Shown piece by piece: positions 37,044-45,438 of a stretch of DNA of 64,000 nucleotides. The position numbers and the translations under genes are program-made. The notes under the pieces were generated by a model. It was not told where the DNA came from and made no database searches. It saw only the letters and a program-made list of their open reading frames with translations. The DNA is from Staphylococcus pseudoxylosus (lineage in GTDB: Bacteria > Bacillota > Bacilli > Staphylococcales > Staphylococcaceae). Numbering within the stretch: the first letter of the stretch is position 1; every line of letters starts with the position of its first letter. The stretch covers positions 157,842 through 221,841 of the forward strand of contig NZ_RCVN01000005.1 in assembly GCF_003697915.1 (NCBI RefSeq), written 5' to 3'.

Positions 37044-37161
37044 TAATAATAGCTCGAATCTATAAATCTAGAATTTTCACTATTCAGAACGATTGTTTCG
37101 AATATAATTCTTACAAAGTTGATGAAAAAATAAGAATGTCTCAGTTATTGTCTATAAAATT

Positions 37162-37192
37162 AAAAATCCCGAGACTTATAATGTCTCGGGGT
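37162..37192 (-). terminator. Terminator between eutH and the facing operon
   Basis: CCCGAGAC (37168-37175) pairs with GTCTCGGG (37183-37190). The better T run is on the minus strand (ATTTTTAATTTT), so it probably ends the dehydrogenase-ligase operon 160 bases after its last gene; it may also serve eutH. Confidence 0.65.
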
Positions 37193-37353
37193 TAATTTAT
37201 GTCTTATTAAGCAAATTGGATTGGAAATACTTTAATTTAATAGTTAACTTAAAGTATTAGCGTATGTCTATTTCTAAATGTGTTTCAAAAGGCCATGAAG
37301 TACATGACTTTGTACGGTAGGACTCTAAAGTATTTATAGCAATGTATCATGAT

Positions 37354-38121
37354 TTAGAAGTAGTTTGCAGTGATACCGCCATCCACGTTAATATTTGCGC
37401 CGTTCGTCCAGTCTGATTCATCTGATGCCAAGTATAACGCACAGTTTACAATATCTTCTGGTTTCCCAAAGCGGCCAGTTGGTTGTCTGTTTAATCTAGT
37501 ATTTTTAGCTTCTTCATCTGAGACTAACCACTCCATTAGTAATGGTGTTTCGATTGGTCCAGGACTTATTGCGTTCGTTCTAATACCTTTAGGTCTAAAT
37601 TGTATAGCTAAGGATTTAGTTAAAGAAACAACAGCGCCTTTTGATGCGGTATAAGCATCTTGTGGTACAGAACAACCCATTTCGGCGACAAATGATGCAA
37701 TATTAATAATAGAACCAGAATTATGTTTCTCCATTTCAGGTATGACATATTTTGTCATAAAGAAAATGCCTTTAACATTGATATTCATGACTAAGTCCCA
37801 AACATCTTCACTTGTATTTACTACAGAATTATCTGCTTCAGGCATAACACCTGCATTATTGTAAAGTACATCAATTTTTCCATAAGATTGAACAGTGTCT
37901 GCAACTGCATTTTTAACATTTTCTTCGTTTGCAATATCTACTTTGAACAATGAGGCTTCGCCACCATTGTCTTTAATTATTTGCACAGTTTCAAGACCAG
38001 CTTGCTCATCTCTTTCAAAGACTGCAACTTTAGCACCTTCTTTGGCAAAGGTTTGTGCTGCAATTTTCCCCATACCGCCACCTGCGCCGGTAATAATACA
38101 TACTTTATCTTTTAGTCTCAT
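37354..38121 (-). CDS. Short-chain dehydrogenase (SDR) in the ethanolamine-type cluster
   Basis: A 255-residue NAD(P)-dependent oxidoreductase. TGAGGGMG (residues 11-18) binds the cofactor, NNAGVMPE and NIASF follow, and the catalytic YTASK is intact. The start is ATG 38121 with AAGGAGG; the longer frame lacks a ribosome site. It is the third gene of the operon, after the aldehyde dehydrogenase and ligase genes. In a glutamylation route it would oxidise the hydroxyl of gamma-glutamyl-ethanolamide to the aldehyde; that is inference from context, since SDR sequences do not reveal substrate. Confidence 0.85.
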   Translation of the reverse strand: MRLKDKVCIITGAGGGMGKIAAQTFAKEGAKVAVFERDEQAGLETVQIIKDNGGEASLFKVDIANEENVKNAVADTVQSYGKIDVLYNNAGVMPEADNSVVNTSEDVWDLVMNINVKGIFFMTKYVIPEMEKHNSGSIINIASFVAEMGCSVPQDAYTASKGAVVSLTKSLAIQFRPKGIRTNAISPGPIETPLLMEWLVSDEEAKNTRLNRQPTGRFGKPEDIVNCALYLASDESDWTNGANINVDGGITANYF

Positions 38122-38158
38122 AAATTGTTCCTCCTTATAATAATAGTTTTGCATGGTA

Positions 38159-39550
38159 TTAGCTCTGTTCAAAATAACGTGAACGTTCCCAAGTCGTGAC
38201 GTAAGAATCGAAATCATTTTGCTCTGATTGTGCAGCTTCTAAATAGTGATTTGCGACATCTTCACCTAGTACTTCTGTGACAACTTCGCTATTTTTCCAT
38301 TGCAAGATAGCTTCATGTAATGATGATGGGATTCGCGTGATACTGTCTTGTTCGTAGGCATTACCAACCAATTCCTCACTTAAAGGGATCTTGTTATCAA
38401 TACCATATAGTCCTGCTCCTATAAGTGCGGAATATGCTAGGTAAGGGTTCATATCTGCACCTGAAATACGTGATTCAAAGCGTAATGAATTGCCATCACC
38501 AACTACACGGTAACCTGCTGAACGATTGTCTCTGCTCCATGCGATGCTAACAGGTGCCCAAGAGTTAGGGGCGAAACGTTTATATGAATTGACGTAAGGT
38601 GCAAACATTAAACTAAAATCTTTAGTATATTTTAAAATGCCAGCTAAGAAATGTTGCATGGTTTCAGATTTAGGTTCGTCAGCGTCATCACCAGCATAGA
38701 AGGCGTTTGTTTTTGTTCCTTTTTCCATCATGCTGAGATGTATATGACCACTTGATCCAGTCCACGCTTCGTAAGGTTTAGCCATAAAGGTTACGGATTT
38801 ATCATTTTGTATACAAATTTCTTTCATTCCATGTTTGAACATGATGTGTTGATCGGCTGCATTTAAAGCATCAGAATATTTTAAATTGATTTCATGTTGT
38901 CCTTTGTATGCTTCACCTTTTGAAGATTCGACAGTGATGCCCATGAGGTGCATTTGGTGTCTTATTTCTTGATAAATAGGCTCGTTTTTACTGCCTTGTA
39001 GTAAATTGTAATCTTCATTTAAATGTCCAGCAGCTTCTAAATTGTTGTAACCTTGTTTTGAAATTTCTTCGAAAGAATTATTGAATAAGTAGAATTCTAA
39101 TTCACTGGCCATATGTGGTGATAAACCATGTGCTTCAGCCTTTTGGATTTGGTGTTTTAATATATTTCTTGGTGCAATACAAATAGGTTCACTACCATCT
39201 ACGGAGTAGACATCACAAAAGACCATGGCAGTTTTTTCTAACCATGGCACAACTTTTAACGTATCTAAATCAGGTACTGCTAAATAGTCGCCATAGCCCT
39301 TATTCCAATTCATAAATTCAAAGTTTTCATTTGTATCCATTTCGAAATTGGTGCCTAGTAAGTAGTTACAAAAATGTGTACCATCTGAAATATCATTTTC
39401 TAAAATAAAGTCTCCTGTAATTCGCTTACCCATGAGTCTTCCTTGCATATCACAAAATCCCATGATTATAGTGTCAATTTCATTTGATTTGACTAATTCA
39501 ATTAATTTATCTTTTGTTATATTTCCAGTTACTCTATTTTTGTTTTGCAT
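38159..39550 (-). CDS. Glutamine-synthetase-like gamma-glutamyl-amine ligase
   Basis: A 463-residue cytoplasmic ligase of the glutamine synthetase superfamily with beta-grasp and catalytic domains: GSSGHIHLSM, the ATP/glutamate-binding NRSAGYRVVGDGNSLRFESR and MNPYLAYSALIGAG. Length and divergence from housekeeping GlnA resemble PuuA and Streptomyces GlnA4 (glutamate-ethanolamine ligase), which join glutamate to an amine using ATP. ATG 39550 follows AGGGG by nine bases; ATG 39559 is too close. Between the SDR and aldehyde dehydrogenase genes and opposite eutH, ethanolamine is the likely amine. Other amines (putrescine, isopropylamine) remain possible. Confidence 0.85.
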   Translation of the reverse strand: MQNKNRVTGNITKDKLIELVKSNEIDTIIMGFCDMQGRLMGKRITGDFILENDISDGTHFCNYLLGTNFEMDTNENFEFMNWNKGYGDYLAVPDLDTLKVVPWLEKTAMVFCDVYSVDGSEPICIAPRNILKHQIQKAEAHGLSPHMASELEFYLFNNSFEEISKQGYNNLEAAGHLNEDYNLLQGSKNEPIYQEIRHQMHLMGITVESSKGEAYKGQHEINLKYSDALNAADQHIMFKHGMKEICIQNDKSVTFMAKPYEAWTGSSGHIHLSMMEKGTKTNAFYAGDDADEPKSETMQHFLAGILKYTKDFSLMFAPYVNSYKRFAPNSWAPVSIAWSRDNRSAGYRVVGDGNSLRFESRISGADMNPYLAYSALIGAGLYGIDNKIPLSEELVGNAYEQDSITRIPSSLHEAILQWKNSEVVTEVLGEDVANHYLEAAQSEQNDFDSYVTTWERSRYFEQS

Positions 39551-39572
39551 ATGTGACATCCCCTTAGCTATT

Positions 39573-41012
39573 TTATTTAAGTAAAGATAATGAAATATAT
39601 TTTAATTCTAGGAAGCCATCTAGACCGAAGTGACTACCTTCGCGTCCCATCCCGCTTTCTTTAATACCGCCAAATGGTGCTTGAGGTACACTTAATTGAG
39701 TTCCGTTAACGCCAATCATTCCAAATTCTAATTGTTCGCTAATTTGATATACTGTATTGATATTATTAGAGAAAAAGTAAGCTGCTAGTCCATAAGGTGA
39801 GGCGTTAGCTATTTCTATTGCTTCATTAGTAGATTCAAAAGTAATAATTGGTGCTACTGGTCCAAAGATTTCTTCTTGAGCAATCGACATAGTTGGCGTG
39901 ACATCAGTTATAACTGTAGGTTGATAAAAAAGTTCAGAGCCTGCTATATCAGCTTTGTGCCCTCCTGTTTGAATAGTTGCACCATTTTCCTGGGATTCTG
40001 CTACTAATTTTTCAACTTTTTCAATGGCTTGTTGGTTAATTAATGGACCAACTTGTGCACCGGAGTCATTGCCAGGAGCTACTTTTAGCTTATTAACTCT
40101 ACTAATGATTTTTTGGGTAATCTCTGATTCGATATCTTTGTGTACGAGTATGACGTTAATTCCATTACACATTTGCCCACTATTCTCAAATTTATTATCG
40201 ACTACCGCATCAGCTGCGTTATCTAAATCGGCGTCAGGTAATACGATTGCAGGTGCATTACCACCAAGTTCTAGAGATATACGTTTTATTTGTTTGGAAG
40301 CTTCACTCATTAAGGTTTTTCCAATTTTAGTAGAACCAGTGAAGGACATTTTTTTAACACGTTTATCGCTAAAAAGTTTGTCAGATATTAACGAAGAGCT
40401 ACCTGTAACAATATTAGCAACGCCCTTATCGATGCCAGTAGCTATTAATTCTTCAAAAATAGCAATGGCAATTCTAGGTGTTTCACTAGACGGTTTCACA
40501 ATAACTGTACATCCTGCAGCTAGTGCTGGTGCAACTTTACGTGCAACCATTGCACCTGGGAAGTTCCAAGGTGTAATTAGGCCACAAACACCTACAGGTT
40601 GCTTAATTACTGAAATACGTTGGTTTTCAGATGAGGGTGGAATGATTTCTCCATATATACGTTTGCCTTCTTCGGCGAACCAACGAATGAATTTAGCACA
40701 TACACCAATCTCACCAAATGCTTCGTTATATGGTTTGCCTTGTTCTTCACTCATAATAGTTGCAAGTTCTTCTTGTTTGTTAAGCAAGTTGACTGCCCAC
40801 TTTTCTAAAAATACTTGTCTAGTTTCAGCAGTATAATTAGACCAACTTTCAAAAGCATTAGCAGCGCTATCAATTGCTTTTTGAACGATTGCACCATCTA
40901 CACTAGGAACTTCTCCAATCGTTTTACCACTTGCAGGATCGACAACTGATAAAGTTTTTTCAGTTTGAATTTGCTCACCATTTATCCAATTGTAATTTAA
41001 ATTTCGTGTCAT
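39573..41012 (-). CDS. NAD(P)-dependent aldehyde dehydrogenase
   Basis: A 479-residue enzyme of the aldehyde dehydrogenase superfamily, closest in appearance to succinate-semialdehyde dehydrogenases (GabD type). TPWNFPGAMVARKVAPALAAG, ELGGNAP with the general-base Glu, NSGQMCNG with the catalytic Cys, and EEIFGPVAPI are all present. ATG 41012 is seven bases from AAGGGG. It is the first gene of a three-gene operon behind an ANTAR-type conditional terminator. In the proposed route it turns gamma-glutamyl-aminoacetaldehyde into gamma-glutamyl-glycine; a gamma-glutamyl-aminobutyraldehyde substrate (PuuC role) is the main alternative. Confidence 0.9.
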   Translation of the reverse strand: MTRNLNYNWINGEQIQTEKTLSVVDPASGKTIGEVPSVDGAIVQKAIDSAANAFESWSNYTAETRQVFLEKWAVNLLNKQEELATIMSEEQGKPYNEAFGEIGVCAKFIRWFAEEGKRIYGEIIPPSSENQRISVIKQPVGVCGLITPWNFPGAMVARKVAPALAAGCTVIVKPSSETPRIAIAIFEELIATGIDKGVANIVTGSSSLISDKLFSDKRVKKMSFTGSTKIGKTLMSEASKQIKRISLELGGNAPAIVLPDADLDNAADAVVDNKFENSGQMCNGINVILVHKDIESEITQKIISRVNKLKVAPGNDSGAQVGPLINQQAIEKVEKLVAESQENGATIQTGGHKADIAGSELFYQPTVITDVTPTMSIAQEEIFGPVAPIITFESTNEAIEIANASPYGLAAYFFSNNINTVYQISEQLEFGMIGVNGTQLSVPQAPFGGIKESGMGREGSHFGLDGFLELKYISLSLLK

Positions 41013-41032
41013 AAAATCGCCCCTTAACATGC

Positions 41033-41086
41033 AAAAAGGCGCTTATATACACAATCAACGAGATTGAGATATAAGCGCCTTTGCTT
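41033..41086 (-). promoter_or_regulatory. ANTAR-type hairpin overlapping a terminator in the aldehyde dehydrogenase leader
   Basis: On the minus strand AAGC, loop AAAGGC, GCTT (41086-41073) is nearly identical to the eutH element (loop differs only in the last base). Its 3' part is the 5' arm of a terminator, GGCGCTTATAT pairing with ATATAAGCGCC and then TTTTT. Both leaders also share ACAAGTRAATATAAA just before the hairpin. Confidence 0.75.
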
Positions 41087-41153
41087 AATTTATATTTACT
41101 TGTGAAAATTCAAAATAATATTGCTTGTTTCTTTTATATATTGATATAAACAA

Positions 41154-41182
41154 AGATTACTAAAATTTTTAAATCTTGTCAA
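41154..41182 (-). promoter_or_regulatory. Promoter of the aldehyde dehydrogenase-ligase-SDR operon
   Basis: TTGACA (41182-41177), 17 bases, TAATCT (41159-41154) on the minus strand. The resulting transcript would begin with the ANTAR-type leader. Its -35 overlaps that of the divergent promoter. Confidence 0.7.
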
Positions 41183-41204
41183 TATTCAGATAATATATTA
41201 TACT
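41176..41204 (+). promoter_or_regulatory. Promoter of the M20 hydrolase gene
   Basis: TTGTCA (41176-41181), 17 bases, TATACT (41199-41204), a near-consensus housekeeping promoter overlapping the minus-strand -35. Confidence 0.7.
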
Positions 41205-41235
41205 TTTTCACAATTAAAGGCAGGGGGTATGGTCA

Positions 41236-42309
41236 ATGCAAGATACATTAGATTTACTAGAACATTTGATTCAATTTGATAGCTCTAGTCAGCATACTGC
41301 AAACGAAACGATAGACTATTGTGCGGAATGGTTACAAAAAGAAGGTTTGGCGTCAGAAATAATAATAAATAATGGTTATAAGATGTTGGTTTGTAACGTA
41401 GGGGAAGGTAATAAAAAACTTGTTTTAAATGGTCATGTTGATGTTGTTAGTGGTAAGAAAAACCAATTTACACCACAAATTGAAGACGGCAAGATTTATG
41501 GGAGAGGCTCAGCAGATATGAAAGCAGGCGTCGCTTCATTTATGGTAGCGATGCGTGATTTGAAGAACATTGATTTAGGAGATGTCTGTGTTCAGCTTCA
41601 ATTAGTAACGGATGAAGAAATTGGAGGATATAACTGCGCTTCATATTTAACGGATCAAGGTTATTTAGGTGATTTTGTAATTTGTGCTGAACCAACACAA
41701 ATAGGGATTGGCTTTCAAGCTAAAGGTATTTTGCAATTTGATATTCAATTTAAAGGGAAATCAGCTCATGGTAGTAGGCCTTGGGAAGGGGAAAATGCAA
41801 TTGCTAAAGCAATGGAAGTTTATCATAAAATACTTGATTTACCCTTTGCTAAAGAGTCTACAGATATATTTGAGGCACCTTCAATCAACCTTGCCAAAAT
41901 TAAAGGTGGCGAAGTCTACAATAAAGTTCCAGATGAATGTCTGATTTCATTTGATATTCGTTATTTACCTAATCAGGATAAAGAAGATATTTTAGCGCAA
42001 ATTAAAGAGATTACTGATGGTGAAATTTCTTTGAATTTGACTGGCCCAAGCGTTAAAAATGAAATCAGCAATCCTTATATACAAAAATTAATGCAACATA
42101 TCAAAATGGTTGGAAATAAAGAGCATGTTGATGTGTTCGGGCAACATGGTTTCGCAGATACAAGGTATTTTTCAAGATATGACGTCCCTGCTATTGAATT
42201 CGGTCCCTCAGGAGGAGAATGGCATGGTGATGGCGAGTATGCAGTTATTGAATCTTTAGAGACATATAAAGATATTATTATTTCATTTAGTAAGAATTTT
42301 GCACATTAG
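41236..42309 (+). CDS. M20-family metallo-amidohydrolase (ArgE/DapE-like)
   Basis: A 357-residue zinc hydrolase. Metal ligands are in NGHVDVV, GRGSADMKAG and TDEEIGGYNCASY, with the dimerisation domain in the middle and HGFADTRYF near the end. The family removes acyl groups from amino acids or cuts small peptides. AGGGGG precedes ATG 41236. It is divergent from the aldehyde dehydrogenase operon with overlapping promoters. In the proposed ethanolamine route it would split gamma-glutamyl-glycine into glutamate and glycine, replacing the class I amidotransferase used elsewhere. That role is inference; acetylornithine or succinyl-diaminopimelate activity is possible. Confidence 0.83.
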   Translation: MQDTLDLLEHLIQFDSSSQHTANETIDYCAEWLQKEGLASEIIINNGYKMLVCNVGEGNKKLVLNGHVDVVSGKKNQFTPQIEDGKIYGRGSADMKAGVASFMVAMRDLKNIDLGDVCVQLQLVTDEEIGGYNCASYLTDQGYLGDFVICAEPTQIGIGFQAKGILQFDIQFKGKSAHGSRPWEGENAIAKAMEVYHKILDLPFAKESTDIFEAPSINLAKIKGGEVYNKVPDECLISFDIRYLPNQDKEDILAQIKEITDGEISLNLTGPSVKNEISNPYIQKLMQHIKMVGNKEHVDVFGQHGFADTRYFSRYDVPAIEFGPSGGEWHGDGEYAVIESLETYKDIIISFSKNFAH

Positions 42310-42417
42310 GAAAGAATAACTCATTCATCATGAGGGTAAAGGTTTACTGTAACGAAGATAAATTATAACCTTGGAAATAATAAGCAATTCAATTCCAATC
42401 ATAAATGAGGAGATCTA

Positions 42418-42861
42418 ATGAATAGAATTAATTTAATCACGTTAGGTGTTAAAGATTTGAAAGCATCACTCCAGTTTTATAAAAATATTGGTTTTAAAAC
42501 AACTGCCGAGGTAACAGATGATCATTTAGCAATCGTGTTTTTTAATAACGACGGTACAAAATTAGAAATTTTTCCTGTTGAAGCATTAGCAAAAGATATC
42601 AATGCAGATAATCCTCCTACAATAACTACAGGTGGCTTTATAGGTATTACTTTAGCTTACAATGCCAAGTCTAAAGAGGAAGTCGATTCAATTTTAGAAC
42701 AAGTCGAGACATTTGGTGCGACAGTTGTTAAACCAGCTCAAGTTTTAGATTGGGGTGGTTATGGTGGCTATTTTACAGATATCGATGGTTACTATTGGGA
42801 AGTCGCATTTGGTGATATGTGGAAATTTGATGAACAAAATATGCTGATTATTCCTGATTAA
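42418..42861 (+). CDS. Glyoxalase/VOC superfamily protein
   Basis: A 147-residue cytoplasmic protein with the paired beta-alpha-beta-beta-beta units of the VOC fold: NLITLGVKDLKASLQFYKNIGF at the start and GYFTDIDGYYWEVAF at the end. Such proteins bind a metal and act as dioxygenases, lyases or resistance proteins; the sequence does not tell which. ATG 42418 follows GAGGAG. The YfiT-like gene follows 91 bases later on the same strand. Confidence 0.85.
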   Translation: MNRINLITLGVKDLKASLQFYKNIGFKTTAEVTDDHLAIVFFNNDGTKLEIFPVEALAKDINADNPPTITTGGFIGITLAYNAKSKEEVDSILEQVETFGATVVKPAQVLDWGGYGGYFTDIDGYYWEVAFGDMWKFDEQNMLIIPD

Positions 42862-42952
42862 ATTCATGAGATTCGGCAATATAACTATTGAGGATAGAAA
42901 TGATATAACAGTCATAAGTGGATAAAAATAATGAATGATTAGGTGATTTAAT

Positions 42953-43462
42953 ATGGATGTAAGATTTCCAATTGGTAAATTAGACATACCTGAAAATGTA
43001 ACATTAGGTGATGTTCAAAAATGGCTAGCAGAAATCGACAATTATACACAGCGTTTAAGAGATGTAGTTGAAAATATCACAGATGAAGCATTAAATAAAA
43101 CGTATCGTGATGGAAGTTGGAATGTACGTCAGTTGGTTCACCATATTGCAGACTCACAACTCAATATGTATCAAAGATTGAAATTAGCATTAACAGATAA
43201 TAATCCAATCGTCCCACCATTCAATCAAGAGAAATGGGTAGAGTTGGCAGATAGTTCAGCCCCTATTGAATATGCGCTTCAAATGTTAGAGGGGATTAAT
43301 GCACGCATTGTAGCATTAGGTAATCATATTGATAAAGATCAATTAGAACGTAAATTCACGCTTAAAGATAGTGGCGAGATCACAGTTGCTACAAAATTAG
43401 CTAAATTGGCGTGGCATGAAAACCATCATTTAGCACATATTGAAATTGCATTATCGAGATAA
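42953..43462 (+). CDS. YfiT-like bacillithiol transferase (DinB superfamily)
   Basis: A 169-residue four-helix metal-binding protein. RFPIGKLDIPENVT at the N-terminus, GSWNVRQLVHHIADSQLNMYQRLKLAL and WHENHHLAHI near the end carry the three histidine ligands of the DinB/YfiT fold. YfiT-type proteins of Firmicutes have been linked to bacillithiol S-transferase activity, which suits staphylococci because they make bacillithiol. ATG 42953 has a weak TTAGGTG site upstream. The physiological electrophile is unknown. Confidence 0.85.
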   Translation: MDVRFPIGKLDIPENVTLGDVQKWLAEIDNYTQRLRDVVENITDEALNKTYRDGSWNVRQLVHHIADSQLNMYQRLKLALTDNNPIVPPFNQEKWVELADSSAPIEYALQMLEGINARIVALGNHIDKDQLERKFTLKDSGEITVATKLAKLAWHENHHLAHIEIALSR

Positions 43463-43543
43463 GTAGCACTTTCAATTTCAAGCTAATCATCGGTGGATAA
43501 ATTAGTGATTAACTAGTATTTATATTGTTACAGTTACCATGAT

Positions 43544-43592
43544 AAAGCGCTACGGAATCAATTAACTAAATTGATTCCGTAGCTTTTTTATG
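43544..43592 (+). terminator. Terminator of the VOC-YfiT unit
   Basis: GCTACGGAATCAAT, loop, ATTGATTCCGTAGC and TTTTTT, about 80 bases after the yfiT stop. Confidence 0.88.
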
Positions 43593-43705
43593 TGCATTTG
43601 TTTGAACGCGACTAGATAAATAGTTGTTACTTAATTGATTAGAACTATAGATGTTGATGATGTTATTTAAATCTTAACTGAAATGATCTCTATATTTAAG
43701 AATGA

Positions 43706-43737
43706 GTTAAGAAACGTTAATAATCAGTTAATGTTAA
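43706..43737 (+). promoter_or_regulatory. SaeR boxes upstream of saeP
   Basis: GTTAATAATCAGTTAA at 43716-43731 is an exact match to the S. aureus SaeR consensus GTTAA-N6-GTTAA. Further GTTAA half-sites lie at 43706 and 43733. A TATTAT -10 candidate is at 43755-43760, so this is the likely autoregulated P1 promoter. Confidence 0.8.
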
Positions 43738-43799
43738 ATGATTTATTCGCGCCGTATTATAAAACTATGAAAAAAATAAATTGAAAGTAGGTATATATT

Positions 43800-44243
43800 A
43801 TGAACATAAAAACATTATTTATTTCGGGAACGGTAGCGACATCATTGTTACTAGGAGCATGTAATAATATGGACACTAAGAAAGAAGATATGGAAGAAAA
43901 AACAAAATCTGAGACAAAAATGGATAATAAAGATATGAGTGAAAGTAAAAGTATGAAGGAAGGTATGTTTAAAGGAGAAAATAAAGAAAAAGTAGAAGGC
44001 AAGGTGATGATTCATGATAATAAACTGATGTTAAAAGATTTCAAATCATCCAAAGGCCCAGATTTACATGTGTACATCACTAAAGATGGCGATATTAAAA
44101 AAGGGAAGAAAATCGACAAAGTTGATTATGACAAATCAGAGCAAACATTTGATTTAAAAGGCATAAATACCGATGAATATAACACCGTAACAATATACTG
44201 TGACAAAGCTCATGTAACCTTTGGTTCAGCAGAACTAAAATAA
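43800..44243 (+). CDS. saeP: SaeP-like lipoprotein (DM13 domain)
   Basis: A 147-residue exported lipoprotein with lipobox LLLGAC (Cys21), a charged low-complexity linker (residues 23-60) and a C-terminal DM13-like domain (KVMIHDNKLMLKDFKSSKGPDLHVYITKDG). S. aureus SaeP has almost the same length and the same place at the head of the sae operon. There SaeP and SaeQ act with SaeS and promote its phosphatase activity. SaeR boxes lie upstream. A stem-loop follows before saeQ. Confidence 0.85.
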   Translation: MNIKTLFISGTVATSLLLGACNNMDTKKEDMEEKTKSETKMDNKDMSESKSMKEGMFKGENKEKVEGKVMIHDNKLMLKDFKSSKGPDLHVYITKDGDIKKGKKIDKVDYDKSEQTFDLKGINTDEYNTVTIYCDKAHVTFGSAELK

Positions 44244-44255
44244 TAACCAATTAGT

Positions 44256-44297
44256 ATGTGGATTGACTTCTAGATGATAAGTTGGGTCAATCCACAT
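44256..44297 (+). other. Stem-loop between saeP and saeQ
   Basis: ATGTGGATTGAC (44256-44267) pairs perfectly with GTCAATCCACAT (44286-44297). Only a weak T-rich tail follows, so it may be an attenuator or an mRNA-stabilising structure rather than a full terminator. S. aureus sae mRNA is known to be processed in this interval. Confidence 0.65.
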
Positions 44298-44324
44298 TAT
44301 ATTATAAAGGAGTGGAGTAATAGG

Positions 44325-44780
44325 ATGATATCAAAAATGATATTGTTGATGATTCGATTAGGTTCTGGTTTTTATATGCTATTTCAAGGTTATGAAAAAT
44401 TAACAGGTGGTTTTGCGATAGATGGTTTAGTATCAGTAATTAAAGAAAACCAGGATTCCCCAGCTTGGTTTAAATTTTTCTTTGAAGCAGTTGTGGCAAA
44501 TCATCTAGAAATATTTAAATGGATGGTGCAACTTGGAGAGATTGCTATAGGTCTTAGTCTGATTCTTGGTGTACTTTCATATACAGCAAGCTTTTTTGGT
44601 GTGTTTATAATGTTAAATTATATTCTTGCAGATATGATTTTCACATACCCAATTCAATTGTTTTTCTTTATAATTATATTAATGAATAAAGAGATAATAA
44701 ATTCAATAAGCTTAAATCATTTTATAAAAAGAAAACAATTAAGGAATGATGACAATGCCCCACATACTTATAGCGGATGA
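44325..44780 (+). CDS. saeQ: SaeQ-like membrane protein (DoxX family)
   Basis: A 151-residue protein with four hydrophobic helices (about residues 5-22, 60-80, 82-103, 106-125) of the DoxX type. Position between saeP and saeR and size match S. aureus SaeQ. ATG 44325 follows AAAGGAGTGGAG; the longer frame starts in the upstream hairpin. The gene overlaps saeR by 26 bases. With saeS broken, its established role as partner of the SaeS phosphatase switch may be lost. Confidence 0.83.
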   Translation: MISKMILLMIRLGSGFYMLFQGYEKLTGGFAIDGLVSVIKENQDSPAWFKFFFEAVVANHLEIFKWMVQLGEIAIGLSLILGVLSYTASFFGVFIMLNYILADMIFTYPIQLFFFIIILMNKEIINSISLNHFIKRKQLRNDDNAPHTYSG

Positions 44781-45438
44781 TGAAAAAGATATTAGAGAAA
44801 TCTGTAAAACCTATTTTGAATTTGAGGGTTATCAAGTAACCCTTGCCGAAAATGGTAAAGAAGTACTTGGATTCTTAGATGAATCTATAGATTTAATGGT
44901 GTTAGACATTATGATGCCTGAAGTGGATGGTTATGACGTGGTTAAAGAAATGAAAGCACAGCAATTAGATATTCCATACATTTATTTAACGGCTAAAACA
45001 AGTGAGTCTGATACAATTTTGGGGCTAATGTTAGGCGCAGATGATTATGTAAAAAAACCATTTAGTCCAAGAGAACTAGTGATACGAGCGAAAAATTTGT
45101 TAGATAGAGTAGCAACGAAACCTAAAAAACATGAAGTTATCTGTTGTGGTAATCTTAAATTGAATAATATAACTAAAATAGTAGAAATTAATGGTGAGGC
45201 TGTACCATTTCGTATTAAAGAGTTTGAGTTACTTTGGTATTTTGTGACGCATGAAGATGAAGCTATTTCAAAAACTTCATTAATCGAAGAAGTTTGGGGT
45301 TATGAATTTTACGAAGATGTCAATTCACTTAATGTCCACATTCATCGTATTAGAGAGAAATTGGAAAGTAGTCATTTTAATGAATACACGATTTCGACAG
45401 TTTGGGGACTCGGTTATAAGTTTCAAAGGAGTGTTTAA
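44755..45438 (+). CDS. saeR: Response regulator SaeR
   Basis: A 227-residue OmpR-family DNA-binding regulator. Receiver residues DDE near the N-terminus, phospho-acceptor Asp51 in [23 protein letters not shown], Lys in [12 protein letters not shown], then a winged helix ending [28 protein letters not shown]. It matches S. aureus SaeR over its whole length. ATG 44755 is nine bases from AAGGA; two earlier in-frame ATG codons are too close. The kinase gene starts directly after the stop. SaeR binds GTTAA-N6-GTTAA, which is found upstream of saeP. Confidence 0.93.
   Translation: MPHILIADDEKDIREICKTYFEFEGYQVTLAENGKEVLGFLDESIDLMVLDIMMPEVDGYDVVKEMKAQQLDIPYIYLTAKTSESDTILGLMLGADDYVKKPFSPRELVIRAKNLLDRVATKPKKHEVICCGNLKLNNITKIVEINGEAVPFRIKEFELLWYFVTHEDEAISKTSLIEEVWGYEFYEDVNSLNVHIHRIREKLESSHFNEYTISTVWGLGYKFQRSV

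Noticed and set aside
40024..40836. Long open frame of 270 codons on the plus strand
   Set aside because: It is antisense to the well-supported aldehyde dehydrogenase, has no ribosome site and no recognisable protein features.
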